Positions 8,623 through 15,214 of a stretch of DNA of 25,938 nt are shown here, piece after piece. Source of the DNA: Cognatazoarcus sp050303815 (GTDB lineage: Bacteria; Pseudomonadota; Gammaproteobacteria; Burkholderiales; Rhodocyclaceae); NCBI GenBank assembly GCA_050303815.1, contig JBNLCM010000082.1:1-25938 (forward strand), in the 5' to 3' direction. Positions within the stretch are counted from its first letter, which is position 1, and each line of letters opens with the position of its first letter. Below the pieces are notes generated by a model, which saw only the letters and a list, made by a program, of their open reading frames with translations, was not told where the DNA came from and did not search any database. The position numbers and the translations under genes are program-made.

Positions 8623-10437
8623 ATGGACCGCACCCTCACCGCTGCAAGATCCGCCAGCCCCCTTGCCCCGCCCGCTCACCTCCTCCCCCTCGCCGCGGCC
8701 CTGCTGCTGGCCGCGTGCGCGGCGCCGCCCGAGACGATCGTCGAGGAGAAAGCCGAACGCCAGGACGTGCTGGCCGACCGGGCGACCACGCCACGCCAGG
8801 CGCCCGCGCCACATCCCGCCGACGCCGAACGGGTCCCGGCGCCCCCCGCCGGGCCCGAGATCGCTCAGCGACGCCCGATGCCGCACGCGAAGGTCGCACA
8901 CGAGGCGCTCGCGAGCGGCCAGGCGCTCAGCCAGGTGGCGCCACAGCCGGCCAGTGTCCCGGCATGGATCGCGCCACCGTCTCCGGAGGCCCGCGAGCGA
9001 TATCAGAGCCTCGACGACAACCCGGTCCATCAGGTCGCCACCGACCCGGTATCGACCTTCAGCGTCGACGTGGACACGGGCAGCTATGCCAACGTCCGCC
9101 GGATGCTCACGGCTGGCCAGTTGCCGCCCGCCGATGCGGTGCGGGTCGAAGAGATGATCAACTACTTCCCCTACGACTACGCGCGCCCGACCGGCGAGCA
9201 CCCCTTCGCCGTCCATACCGAGCTTGCCCGGGCGCCCTGGCAGACCGGCAACCTGCTGCTTCGCGTCGCGTTGAAGGGTCAGGACCTGGCAGCCGAGACG
9301 CTGCCCCCGGCCAACCTGGTCTTTCTGGTGGACGTGTCGGGCTCGATGAACACGGCCAACAAGCTGCCACTGCTGAAATCGGCGCTGAAGCTGCTGGTCG
9401 ACCGGCTGCGCCCGGAAGACCGGATCTCACTGGTGACCTATGCCAGCGGCTCCCGCGTGGTCCTCGAGGCGACGCCCGGCTCCGAGCGGGCACGCATCGC
9501 CAACGCCATCGACGCCCTGCAGGCGGGCGGTGGCACGGCCGGCGCCAGCGGCATTGAACTGGCGTACCGGATGGCCCGACAGGGCCACGTGGCGGGTGGC
9601 ATCAACCGGATCCTGCTGGCGACCGACGGCGACTTCAACATCGGGGTCAGCGACTTCGAACAGCTCAAGTCCATGGTCGAGGAACGCCGGCGCAGTGGCG
9701 TCTCGCTGTCAACCCTCGGCTTTGGGACCGGCAACTACAACGAACGTCTGATGGAGCAGATGGCCGACGTCGGCGACGGTGCCTACTCGTATATCGACAC
9801 GCTGATGGAAGCGCAGAAGGTCCTGGTCAGCGAAATGAGTTCGACACTGGCCACGATCGCGCGCGATGTGAAGGTCCAGGTCGAGTTCAATCCGGCCGTT
9901 GTCTCGGAGTATCGCCTGATCGGCTATGAGAACCGCGTACTGGCGCGCGAAGACTTCAATAACGACCGGGTAGACGCCGGCGACATCGGCGCGGGTCACT
10001 CCGTCACGGCCCTCTACGAGCTGACCCCGGTAGGCACCCGCGGCCTGATCGACCCCTTGCGCTACGGCGATGCCACCCGCGCACGACCCGCCGCTCCGGT
10101 CGCCACATCGGGCGAGATCGCCTTCGTCAAGTTGCGCTACAAGCGGCCAGGCGAAGCGGCCAGCCGACTGATCCAGCGCCCGGTGGCGCAGACGTCCGTC
10201 CGCCAGATCGAAGACACGTCGGCCGACTTCCGCTTTGCGACGGCCGTCGCCGGCTTCGGGCAGCTGCTTCGCGGCGGTCGCCACACCGGCCAATGGACCA
10301 TCGCGGATGCCCGTGCGATGGCGTCGGGGGGCTTGGGAGCGGACAGCTTCGGCTATCGCGGTGAGGCCCTGCGGCTGATGGATCTGGCCGCGGCGCTTTC
10401 CTCGCGCCCCCCGCTTGCGGTACAAACCCGCGAGTGA
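8623..10437 (+). CDS. YfbK-like von Willebrand factor A domain lipoprotein
   Basis: Predicted lipoprotein of 604 residues. The N-terminal hydrophobic segment ends in the lipobox L29-A30-A31-C32. A proline/alanine-rich linker follows to about residue 125, then the conserved VWA N-terminal region (PVSTFSVDVDTGSYANVRRML and EEMINYFPYDY). The VWA domain runs from about 232 to 410 with an intact metal-ion motif DVSGS (237-241). The C-terminal third resembles the DUF3520-type region found in E. coli YfbK. The ATG at 8623 has GGAG 8 nt upstream; the frame stays open further upstream but overlaps urtA on the other strand. Its stop overlaps the sigma-factor start in GTGA. It probably acts at the envelope, mediating metal-dependent protein contacts; the exact role is unknown. 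Confidence 0.88.
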   Translation: MDRTLTAARSASPLAPPAHLLPLAAALLLAACAAPPETIVEEKAERQDVLADRATTPRQAPAPHPADAERVPAPPAGPEIAQRRPMPHAKVAHEALASGQALSQVAPQPASVPAWIAPPSPEARERYQSLDDNPVHQVATDPVSTFSVDVDTGSYANVRRMLTAGQLPPADAVRVEEMINYFPYDYARPTGEHPFAVHTELARAPWQTGNLLLRVALKGQDLAAETLPPANLVFLVDVSGSMNTANKLPLLKSALKLLVDRLRPEDRISLVTYASGSRVVLEATPGSERARIANAIDALQAGGGTAGASGIELAYRMARQGHVAGGINRILLATDGDFNIGVSDFEQLKSMVEERRRSGVSLSTLGFGTGNYNERLMEQMADVGDGAYSYIDTLMEAQKVLVSEMSSTLATIARDVKVQVEFNPAVVSEYRLIGYENRVLAREDFNNDRVDAGDIGAGHSVTALYELTPVGTRGLIDPLRYGDATRARPAAPVATSGEIAFVKLRYKRPGEAASRLIQRPVAQTSVRQIEDTSADFRFATAVAGFGQLLRGGRHTGQWTIADARAMASGGLGADSFGYRGEALRLMDLAAALSSRPPLAVQTRE

Positions 10438-11006
10438 CTGACACCGCCGGACGACTCGACAACCTCCCCGACGAGGAGCTCATGCTCCTCGTCGCCCGGG
10501 GTTTCGTGCGCGAACCGGCCACCGAACTTTTCCGTCGCCACAACCGCGGCCTGTTCAACTACCTGGCGTGGCTGTCGGGTGGCGATCGCCGCGAGGCCGA
10601 AGACATCGCCCAGGCAACCTGGGTCCGCCTGATGAGCCGCTGCGGCGACTACCAGCCTTCAGCCGCCTTCCGGACCTACCTCTTCCAGATTGCCCGCAAT
10701 GCCTGGCTCGATGCCCGCGGCAGCGCCTGGAACGCGCGTCGCGAGGCACTGACCGACGCGCAGCCCGACGCCACGGAGGAGTTGTCGCCCGAGACCGAGC
10801 TGGCGCTTCGCCAGGATCTGGCCCGACTGCACCGGGAACTCCTCGGGCTCCCCCCTATGCAGCGGGAAGTGGTGGTGCTCCGTTTCTTCGCCGACATGTC
10901 GCTGGAAGAGATCGGCGCGACGGTCGATGCCGGCTATGAGACCGTCAAGACCCGCCTGCGCTACGCCTATCAGGGATTGCGACGGGCCCTGGAGGTGGGC
11001 ACATGA
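10434..11006 (+). CDS. ECF-family RNA polymerase sigma factor
   Basis: Sigma-70 family protein of 190 residues with only regions 2 and 4, as in ECF sigma factors. Region 2 spans about residues 25-95 (ELFRRHNRGLFNYLAWLSG, AEDIAQATWVRLM, FRTYLFQIARNAWLD). Region 4 spans about 135-187 with a helix-turn-helix (LPPMQREVVVLRFFADMSL, EEIGATVDAGYETVKTRLRYA). The start is GTG, overlapping the VWA stop by 4 nt; the next in-frame ATG (about 16 codons in) would also leave region 2 whole. Its stop overlaps the next gene in ATGA, so three genes are coupled. The regulon cannot be read from the sequence; autoregulation is common for ECF factors. Confidence 0.92.
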   Translation: MTDTAGRLDNLPDEELMLLVARGFVREPATELFRRHNRGLFNYLAWLSGGDRREAEDIAQATWVRLMSRCGDYQPSAAFRTYLFQIARNAWLDARGSAWNARREALTDAQPDATEELSPETELALRQDLARLHRELLGLPPMQREVVVLRFFADMSLEEIGATVDAGYETVKTRLRYAYQGLRRALEVGT

Positions 11007-12148
11007 GCGACGTCGACGCGTTTGTCGGCGGCGGCGGTCGGCTCGGCGATCTGCTGCGCCGCTTGCCCGCTTTCGAGCCACCGGCGCACATGGAGGCGCG
11101 CTTCGTGGCGAGCCTGCCCACGCCGGCCCTGCCCGCCGAGGACGGAATCTTCGAGGCCCCGGCCTCGCTCGAGGCCGCGGTGTTCAAGGAGGCCGTACGA
11201 CTCGACGCGGCGCAGGCGCCCCGCCGTCAGGCGGTCATCGACGAGATCGCACGTCGAGGGGCCGAAGCCACCCTGGGCGCCCCCCTGTCGCCCCAGGGCC
11301 AGCGCTGGATTGACGGCCAGCTTCCGACGCCACCGACACCCCGCCCGCGCCGGCGTCAGCGGCGCTGGTTCGCCCCGCTGGGCGGTGCCCTCGCCGCCAC
11401 GCTGGCGCTGGGGGTGGCGCTGCAGCTTGTGTGGGCGCCACCGCGGACTGCGCCACCCGTACTGCCCCCCGCGTCGATGCCGCCATCGATCCTGCACGAA
11501 GCATCCCCTCTGCCCCTGTCCCGCGAGGCCCGCGAGCAACCAGCCGAGCTGGCCAAGCGCCGGGCGAGTGCGCCCGCGGCCCGCGAGCCCATGGCGGCCG
11601 AGGCCTCGCCGCAGGCACCCAAGGCGGAGGCCACCCTGGGGCCCCGGCAGCAGTTCGAGCGTGCCCGCGACGCGGCAGAGGCCAGGCCGGATGCCGAGCG
11701 CGATGCCCCGCCCCGTCGCGTCGCAGCGCCCCTGCTTGCCGACGCTCCGGAGCGGATCCTGGCGGGCAAGCCCCCCCCCCTGGCCGCGGCATCGCCCGCC
11801 CAGTCGGCGGCCGGGGCGCTGCCTCGGGCATCCAAGCCGGCTCCGGCGGGCCAGGCGATTACGTCGGACCTGGCCCGCGAGGCCGGCCCCCGGCCGCCTG
11901 CGCCGGCCAGCCGGCAGTTCGGACTGGACGACGTGGATGGCATGGCGCGATGGATCATCGCGGCACCGGTCACGCAGCGCGTCTGGCAGCTGACGGGATC
12001 GCCCTCGAGCCGGACCGCGATCGAACGGGTGTCAGCCCGGTTGACGGCTCACCCCGTTCTTCGCGAGCGCCAGCTGTCGGTCCGTGTCGAGTGGGCCGAC
12101 ATACCGCGCGGGGACGTGCTTCTGGCTCCGATCCGGGCACCGCACTGA
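11003..12148 (+). CDS. Single-pass membrane protein, probable anti-sigma factor of the ECF sigma
   Basis: 381 residues, not recognised as a named family. Residues 1-110 are cytoplasmic-looking and could hold a sigma-binding helix (DLLRRLPAFEPPAHMEARFVA resembles the start of several anti-sigma proteins). A basic patch (RPRRRQRR, 113-121) precedes one transmembrane helix at about 122-144. The periplasmic part is a long Ala/Pro/Arg low-complexity linker (about 145-300) followed by a compact C-terminal region (FGLDDVDGMARWIIAA onward). Position right after an overlapping ECF sigma gene is the usual place for its anti-sigma factor; function is inferred from this. It carries a run of ten C at 11771-11780 (residues 257-260). 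Confidence 0.75.
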   Translation: MSDVDAFVGGGGRLGDLLRRLPAFEPPAHMEARFVASLPTPALPAEDGIFEAPASLEAAVFKEAVRLDAAQAPRRQAVIDEIARRGAEATLGAPLSPQGQRWIDGQLPTPPTPRPRRRQRRWFAPLGGALAATLALGVALQLVWAPPRTAPPVLPPASMPPSILHEASPLPLSREAREQPAELAKRRASAPAAREPMAAEASPQAPKAEATLGPRQQFERARDAAEARPDAERDAPPRRVAAPLLADAPERILAGKPPPLAAASPAQSAAGALPRASKPAPAGQAITSDLAREAGPRPPAPASRQFGLDDVDGMARWIIAAPVTQRVWQLTGSPSSRTAIERVSARLTAHPVLRERQLSVRVEWADIPRGDVLLAPIRAPH

Positions 12149-12163
12149 GTTTCTCGGGAACAC

Positions 12164-12232
12164 AAAAAGAAAGGCCTGGACTTTGCAGTCCAGGCCAAAT
12201 CCACACCATTGGAGGAGGGTGGAGGAGACAGT
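12164..12232 (-). ncRNA. Candidate small RNA, copy 1, with anti-Shine-Dalgarno-like motifs
   Basis: About 69 nt, transcribed leftwards. The 5' part holds two CUCCUCCA motifs separated by CC, identical in core to the CCUCC of the 16S rRNA 3' end, so it could pair with GGAGG ribosome-binding sites. A weak 5-bp stem (12219-12223 with 12200-12204) would display the second motif in its loop. The 3' part is a perfect 10-bp stem with GCAA loop (12173-12196) followed by TTTCTTTTT, a strong intrinsic terminator. No open reading frame with a credible start fits. It resembles what I recall of the Rfam family 'Betaproteobacteria toxic small RNA' and the CCUCC-loop sRNAs of alphaproteobacteria; the assignment needs a covariance search. 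It starts 16 nt from the stop of the convergent anti-sigma gene. Confidence 0.78.
12173..12196 (-). terminator. Intrinsic terminator of small RNA copy 1
   Basis: Perfect stem GGCCTGGACT / AGTCCAGGCC with a GCAA loop on the minus strand, followed at 12172-12164 by TTTCTTTTT. On the plus strand the same hairpin is followed by AAATCC and lacks a U-tract, so it serves the minus strand. It may still slow transcription arriving from the sigma/anti-sigma operon, whose last stop is 25 nt away. Confidence 0.85.
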
Positions 12233-12236
12233 TCGC

Positions 12237-12265
12237 ACTGTAGCACGCCGAATGCTGCAGCGCAA
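12237..12265 (-). promoter_or_regulatory. Sigma70-type promoter of small RNA copy 1
   Basis: Reading the minus strand: -35 TTGCGC (12265-12260), 17 nt spacer, -10 TACAGT (12242-12237) preceded by TGC. Predicted start 12230-12233. The -35 lies inside TGTTGCGCTGCAGCA, an imperfect dyad with a TGC-N3-GCA core, and an A/T-rich stretch (GAAAATAT) lies just upstream. The same arrangement occurs at copy 2, which supports the call. Confidence 0.68.
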
Positions 12266-12670
12266 CATATTTTCCACCTGCAAACGTCACCTCACCGCGC
12301 CACTGGCCACCCCGGCTGCGCCCGGCTTCGCGCCAGACTCGACCCGCCGCTGTCGAGCGGGCCCGGACCGTCTGCCCACACGTCCTCGGAATCGACCTCA
12401 CGGCCCCACGCCTGCGGCGTCAGGCACGCCATCCGCGGCAGGCGCCGCGACGCGCACGGGGATCACCCGGTGGAACAGCCTCCTCAAGACGGGCGCCGGC
12501 GCGACCGCAGCACCCCTCGACCGGGGCCGGACGCTCGCCGGTGCCCCGTGAAATGCCCTCGCGCGGACTCACTCGGCCGGGCGAAGACAGCAGGATCGCG
12601 CCGGCGCAACCGGCGGCCGTCCCCGAGCCGGGCGCGGCACTGGGGAGGGAACGCGAATGTCGAAAGGGAG
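12266..12670. other. Spacer between the two small RNA copies, no gene seen
   Basis: About 405 bp of GC-rich sequence. Open frames exist on both strands but they have no ribosome-binding site, run through the small RNA units and encode arginine/proline-rich sequence typical of non-coding GC-rich DNA. I find no third copy of the small RNA, no terminal inverted repeats and no transposase remnant. Confidence 0.55.
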
Positions 12671-12739
12671 AAAAAGAAAGGCCTGGACTTTGCAGCCCAG
12701 GCCAAATCCACACCATTGGAGGAGGGTGGAGGAGACGGT
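12671..12739 (-). ncRNA. Candidate small RNA, copy 2, with anti-Shine-Dalgarno-like motifs
   Basis: Second copy of the unit, 507 bp to the right of copy 1 and the same length (about 69 nt). From the CUCCUCC motifs to the terminator it is identical to copy 1 except for one stem base: here the stem is GGCCTGGGCT / AGTCCAGGCC, so an A-U pair became G-U and the fold is kept. Differences otherwise lie in the first bases after the start. Conservation of the transcribed part and promoter against a diverged spacer shows selection on an RNA. It lies between the stop of the upstream gene (12801) and copy 1, and has its own promoter. Confidence 0.78.
12680..12703 (-). terminator. Intrinsic terminator of small RNA copy 2
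   Basis: Ten-base-pair stem with GCAA loop, one G-U pair, followed by TTTCTTTTT at 12679-12671. It may also end transcripts reading through from the hypothetical gene at 12801-13469 on the same strand. Confidence 0.83.
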
Positions 12740-12743
12740 TTGA

Positions 12744-12772
12744 ACTCTAGCACGCAGAATGGTGCATCGCAA
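12744..12772 (-). promoter_or_regulatory. Sigma70-type promoter of small RNA copy 2
   Basis: Minus strand: -35 TTGCGA (12772-12767), 17 nt spacer ending in TGC, -10 TAGAGT (12749-12744). Predicted start near 12739. TGTTGCGATGCACCA over the -35 repeats the TGC-N3-GCA dyad of copy 1, and GAAATTGT upstream is A/T-rich as in copy 1. It begins 29 nt after the stop codon of the upstream gene. Confidence 0.68.
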
Positions 12773-12800
12773 CAACAATTTCACACGTATCCATCTCCGC

Positions 12801-13469
12801 TCAGGCCTGCTGCCACAAGCCCACGAGATGCGCCCGATGCGGGACCAGGTGCATCACCTCCACCGCCAGTACCGGACCGCTCAGGGTATGGCCGGAGAGC
12901 GTGGCCATTACCGTGGCGTCCATACCTTCCACCGTCACCGGAATGGGTCCCTGGTCCGCCTTCAGACGGACCTTGCGGAAGTCGTCCGTCAACATGACCG
13001 AGCCATTGGTGAGGTTGAGATTTCCCTTCAGTTCACTCGAGACACCGGAGGTCTGCACCGCGTTCAGTATGCACGGCACCAGACGATAGTCACTGACCAG
13101 CGCCAGCGCCTGCCGACGCAGGTACTTGAGCAATTCGGCTTCCAGCGATGGCGCCTTCGCCGCTGCGCGCGCGCACAAGGTATCGATCTCCGCATCGGTC
13201 AGGTGCGCCGTGACCTTTTGCGCCAGCTCGATGGAAATACTCGGCGCCTTCAGGTTCTCGACCTCGACGTGATGGTGATGGGACAGGAGCCGGACCTCCG
13301 ACTTCGCCAGCTGCTTCTTGCTGATGGCCGGCAACCCCTGCAATACCGTGGCCCCCAGGATCGCGCACAGATCCCGGCAGAGCGCCGAGTGATCTTCCTT
13401 CAGCAGGCCGGCAGGAATCATCAGATCCAGGTCGAACTGCAATTTCAGTCTCGCGTTCGGCTGACTCAT
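12801..13469 (-). CDS. Hypothetical protein with SHHHHVEVE motif
   Basis: 222 residues from the ATG at 13467-13469, which has GAGAAG 9 nt upstream. I do not recognise the family. No signal peptide or membrane segment is seen; the composition is that of a soluble cytoplasmic protein. Features include an N-terminal RLKLQFDLDLMIPAGLL, a four-histidine run within LLSHHHHVEVENL (about residues 70-82) that might bind metal, a helical middle (AEIDTLCARAAAKAPSLEAELLKYLRRQ) and a beta-rich C-terminal half (LKGNLNLTNGSVMLTDDFRKVRL). The gene lies directly upstream of small RNA copy 2 on the same strand and is divergent from the Sel1 gene. An upstream in-frame start would add about 16 residues and has no better ribosome-binding site. 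Confidence 0.72.
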   Translation of the reverse strand: MSQPNARLKLQFDLDLMIPAGLLKEDHSALCRDLCAILGATVLQGLPAISKKQLAKSEVRLLSHHHHVEVENLKAPSISIELAQKVTAHLTDAEIDTLCARAAAKAPSLEAELLKYLRRQALALVSDYRLVPCILNAVQTSGVSSELKGNLNLTNGSVMLTDDFRKVRLKADQGPIPVTVEGMDATVMATLSGHTLSGPVLAVEVMHLVPHRAHLVGLWQQA

Positions 13470-13657
13470 TGACGTGTCTTCTCGAGGGCTGTCATTCCGG
13501 TTGTTACGTCCCATCGAGGCCAGACTTGAGGCCTCCCCCGGCCCCCCTTCCCGCCCCTCCGGGCAATTTGCCTGGGCGCCGGCGGGCAGGATGCGGCGGA
13601 GGCGTTCTCCCTCGCACGCCAGAATCGGCGCTACGCCAACTCCGAGATTCGCCCGAC

Positions 13658-14365
13658 ATGGCATCGACCCTCAAGCACCGTCACCTTGCGATGGCCCTCT
13701 CCCTGATGGTTCCGGCCATCGCCCATGCCGTGTATTGCGGCGGCCCTTCGGCGCCGGAGGACAATGGCGGCGGACTCTCGATGCAGGCACTGGCCGATGG
13801 CAAGGCGAGCATGCTGACCTGCGCCGCGGGCTACTGGGCGGAGAAATGCGGGGACCACGCGACGGCCCATCGGATCTACGACAAGTGCATCGCGGCGGGC
13901 TACGCCGGGGCGATGATCTGGAAGGCTCTGCTGCTGGAAGATGGTGCCGGCGTCGAACCCGACCCGGCGCGCGCAACGGCCCTGCTGCGACAGGCGGCCA
14001 CGAGCGGCGACAGCCACTATGCGACGCTGGGCAAGCTGCACTATGCGTCCAACCTGTATCTTGGCCGAGGCATCGAGAAGGACGAAGCCGCCGCGCGGAC
14101 ATGGTTCGAGGCGGCGGCCGCGGAGGGCAGCGAGGAGGCCGCGACCTTCCTCGCGACGGGCTACCACACGGGCGCGCGCGACCGGGAGGGGCATGGCGTC
14201 GGCGCCCGGCCTGCCGGCCTCACGGGCCAGTCGCTGGTCGCAGTCACCAAGGACGCCTCACCACTGCCCGCCTGGACCCTCGCTGCGATGCTCGCCCTGC
14301 TCGCCCTGGGCGCCGCGCGCCGGGCCATGCGGCACGCCCCCGTCGAGCGGGCCGCGCGAGCATGA
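13658..14365 (+). CDS. Exported Sel1-repeat protein with C-terminal membrane anchor
   Basis: 235 residues. An N-terminal signal peptide (about 1-25, ending IAHA) is followed by a cysteine-containing segment (C27, TCAAGYWAEKCGD) and two to three Sel1-like helical repeats (about 60-175, with the typical pattern in LLLEDGAGVEPDPARATALLRQAATSGD and LYLGRGIEKDEAAARTWFEAAAAEGSEEAA). A single hydrophobic helix near the C-terminus (PAWTLAAMLALLALGAARR) ends in basic residues, so it is probably held in the inner membrane facing the periplasm. Its stop overlaps the ExbB-like gene in ATGA. Sel1 repeats bind proteins; I infer it is a partner of the following motor-like pair. Confidence 0.82.
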   Translation: MASTLKHRHLAMALSLMVPAIAHAVYCGGPSAPEDNGGGLSMQALADGKASMLTCAAGYWAEKCGDHATAHRIYDKCIAAGYAGAMIWKALLLEDGAGVEPDPARATALLRQAATSGDSHYATLGKLHYASNLYLGRGIEKDEAAARTWFEAAAAEGSEEAATFLATGYHTGARDREGHGVGARPAGLTGQSLVAVTKDASPLPAWTLAAMLALLALGAARRAMRHAPVERAARA

Positions 14366-14844
14366 GTGCTGCGCTCGAAGCGACGATGCACGGCGTCAGT
14401 CAATGGTTCCTGACGCCGGTCCTGGTCTGTATTTCGCTCCTGTTCGCTTACGCATGGTTTGCTGTCGGCGGCTTCGCCTGGCAATGCCTCCAGCGCCGCC
14501 GGGGCGATCCCGCGGGATTCGAATTGCACCTCGCCAGGTCCGCCTCGCCCGAGCTGACCGGCGCCAGGCTCGAAGCACTTGCCGCCCGCCGACTGGAGGC
14601 CGCCCGCCTGGCCAGCCGGGTCACCCCCATGCTGGGGCTGGTGGCGACGATGATCCCCATGGGGCCGGCCCTGCAGGCCCTCGGCGAAGGCGATCTGGCG
14701 CAGGTCTCGCGCGGCCTGAGCGTGGCCTTCTCGGCGGTGATCCTGGCGTTGATCGCTGCCAGCCTGACCCATTGGATCGTGCAGGTGCGACGGCGCTGGT
14801 ACCTGGCCGACCTCGCCGAGATCGCGTCAGAGACGCGCCCGTGA
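14362..14844 (+). CDS. MotA/TolQ/ExbB-family proton channel protein
   Basis: 160 residues, shorter than ExbB or TolQ (about 230-245). One helix at about 15-40, a cytoplasmic stretch, then two helices at about 87-106 and 117-141. The second and third helices match the family pattern: VTPMLGLVATMIPMGPALQALGEGD, then VSRGLSVAFSAVILALIAA. The threonine in LVATM is kept, but the third helix has Val where ExbB and TolQ have a pore-lining Thr (AFSAVILAL against ALIATAIGL). It overlaps the Sel1 gene upstream and the DUF2149 gene downstream (GTGA). Expected to conduct protons to drive a partner protein; no TonB or TolA is nearby. Confidence 0.85.
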   Translation: MSAALEATMHGVSQWFLTPVLVCISLLFAYAWFAVGGFAWQCLQRRRGDPAGFELHLARSASPELTGARLEALAARRLEAARLASRVTPMLGLVATMIPMGPALQALGEGDLAQVSRGLSVAFSAVILALIAASLTHWIVQVRRRWYLADLAEIASETRP

Positions 14845-15155
14845 GCGCGCGCCTGCTAGAGGATGCGACCGACGACGACCCGCTCCTGTCGGTCGTGAAT
14901 CTGATCGACGTCTTTCTCGTCCTTGTCGCGGCGCTACTGCTCGCGGTTGCCGGTGGGCCCGGTACGCCCTTCGTCAGCGACCAGGTCACGATCATTCGCC
15001 ACGCCGGCACCCCCGAGATGGAGATCGTGGTTCGTGAGGGAAGCACGGTGACGCACTATCGGGCGGACGGATCGCGTGCCGACGGGGCTGGCGTTCGTGT
15101 CGGCGCCGCCTACCGCCTGTCTGACGGGACCATCGTCTATGTGCCGGACCCATAA
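14841..15155 (+). CDS. DUF2149-family protein, ExbD/TolR-like
   Basis: 104 residues from a GTG that overlaps the previous stop. One N-terminal transmembrane helix (about 18-38, VVNLIDVFLVLVAALLLAVAG) contains Asp at residue 23, in the same setting as the essential aspartate of ExbD and TolR (PLVDVMLVLL). The remaining 65 residues form a small soluble, beta-rich periplasmic domain (EMEIVVREGSTVTHYRADG, GAAYRLSDGTIVYV). DUF2149 proteins are known to sit next to MotA/TolQ/ExbB proteins, in several lineages beside cobN, which is not present here. It probably forms the stator-type partner of the preceding gene. Confidence 0.82.
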   Translation: MSARLLEDATDDDPLLSVVNLIDVFLVLVAALLLAVAGGPGTPFVSDQVTIIRHAGTPEMEIVVREGSTVTHYRADGSRADGAGVRVGAAYRLSDGTIVYVPDP

Positions 15156-15158
15156 GGA

Positions 15159-15195
15159 CGCCTGGGCCGGCAGCTGCTCGCTGCCGGCCCAGGCG
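15159..15195. terminator. Strong hairpin between convergent genes
   Basis: Perfect 15-nt arms (CGCCTGGGCCGGCAG at 15159-15173 and its complement at 15181-15195) around a 7-nt loop, starting 3 nt after the DUF2149 stop and ending 19 nt before the end of the ompW-like gene. No U-tract on either strand. Likely a shared terminator or 3'-end stabiliser for both converging transcripts. Confidence 0.6.
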
Positions 15196-15214
15196 GTCAG
15201 GCCCCCTGCATGGC

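Noticed and set aside
12164..12772. Repeat pair as a CRISPR array or insertion sequence ends
   Set aside because: Only two direct copies with a 400 bp spacer, no terminal inverted repeats, no transposase or Cas gene; promoter and terminator signals explain the units better.
12209..12997. Open frames of 60-260 codons across the small RNA region, both strands
   Set aside because: They cross promoters and terminators of the RNA units, lack ribosome-binding sites and encode Arg/Pro/Ala-rich sequence; conservation between the two copies is of RNA structure, not of reading frame.
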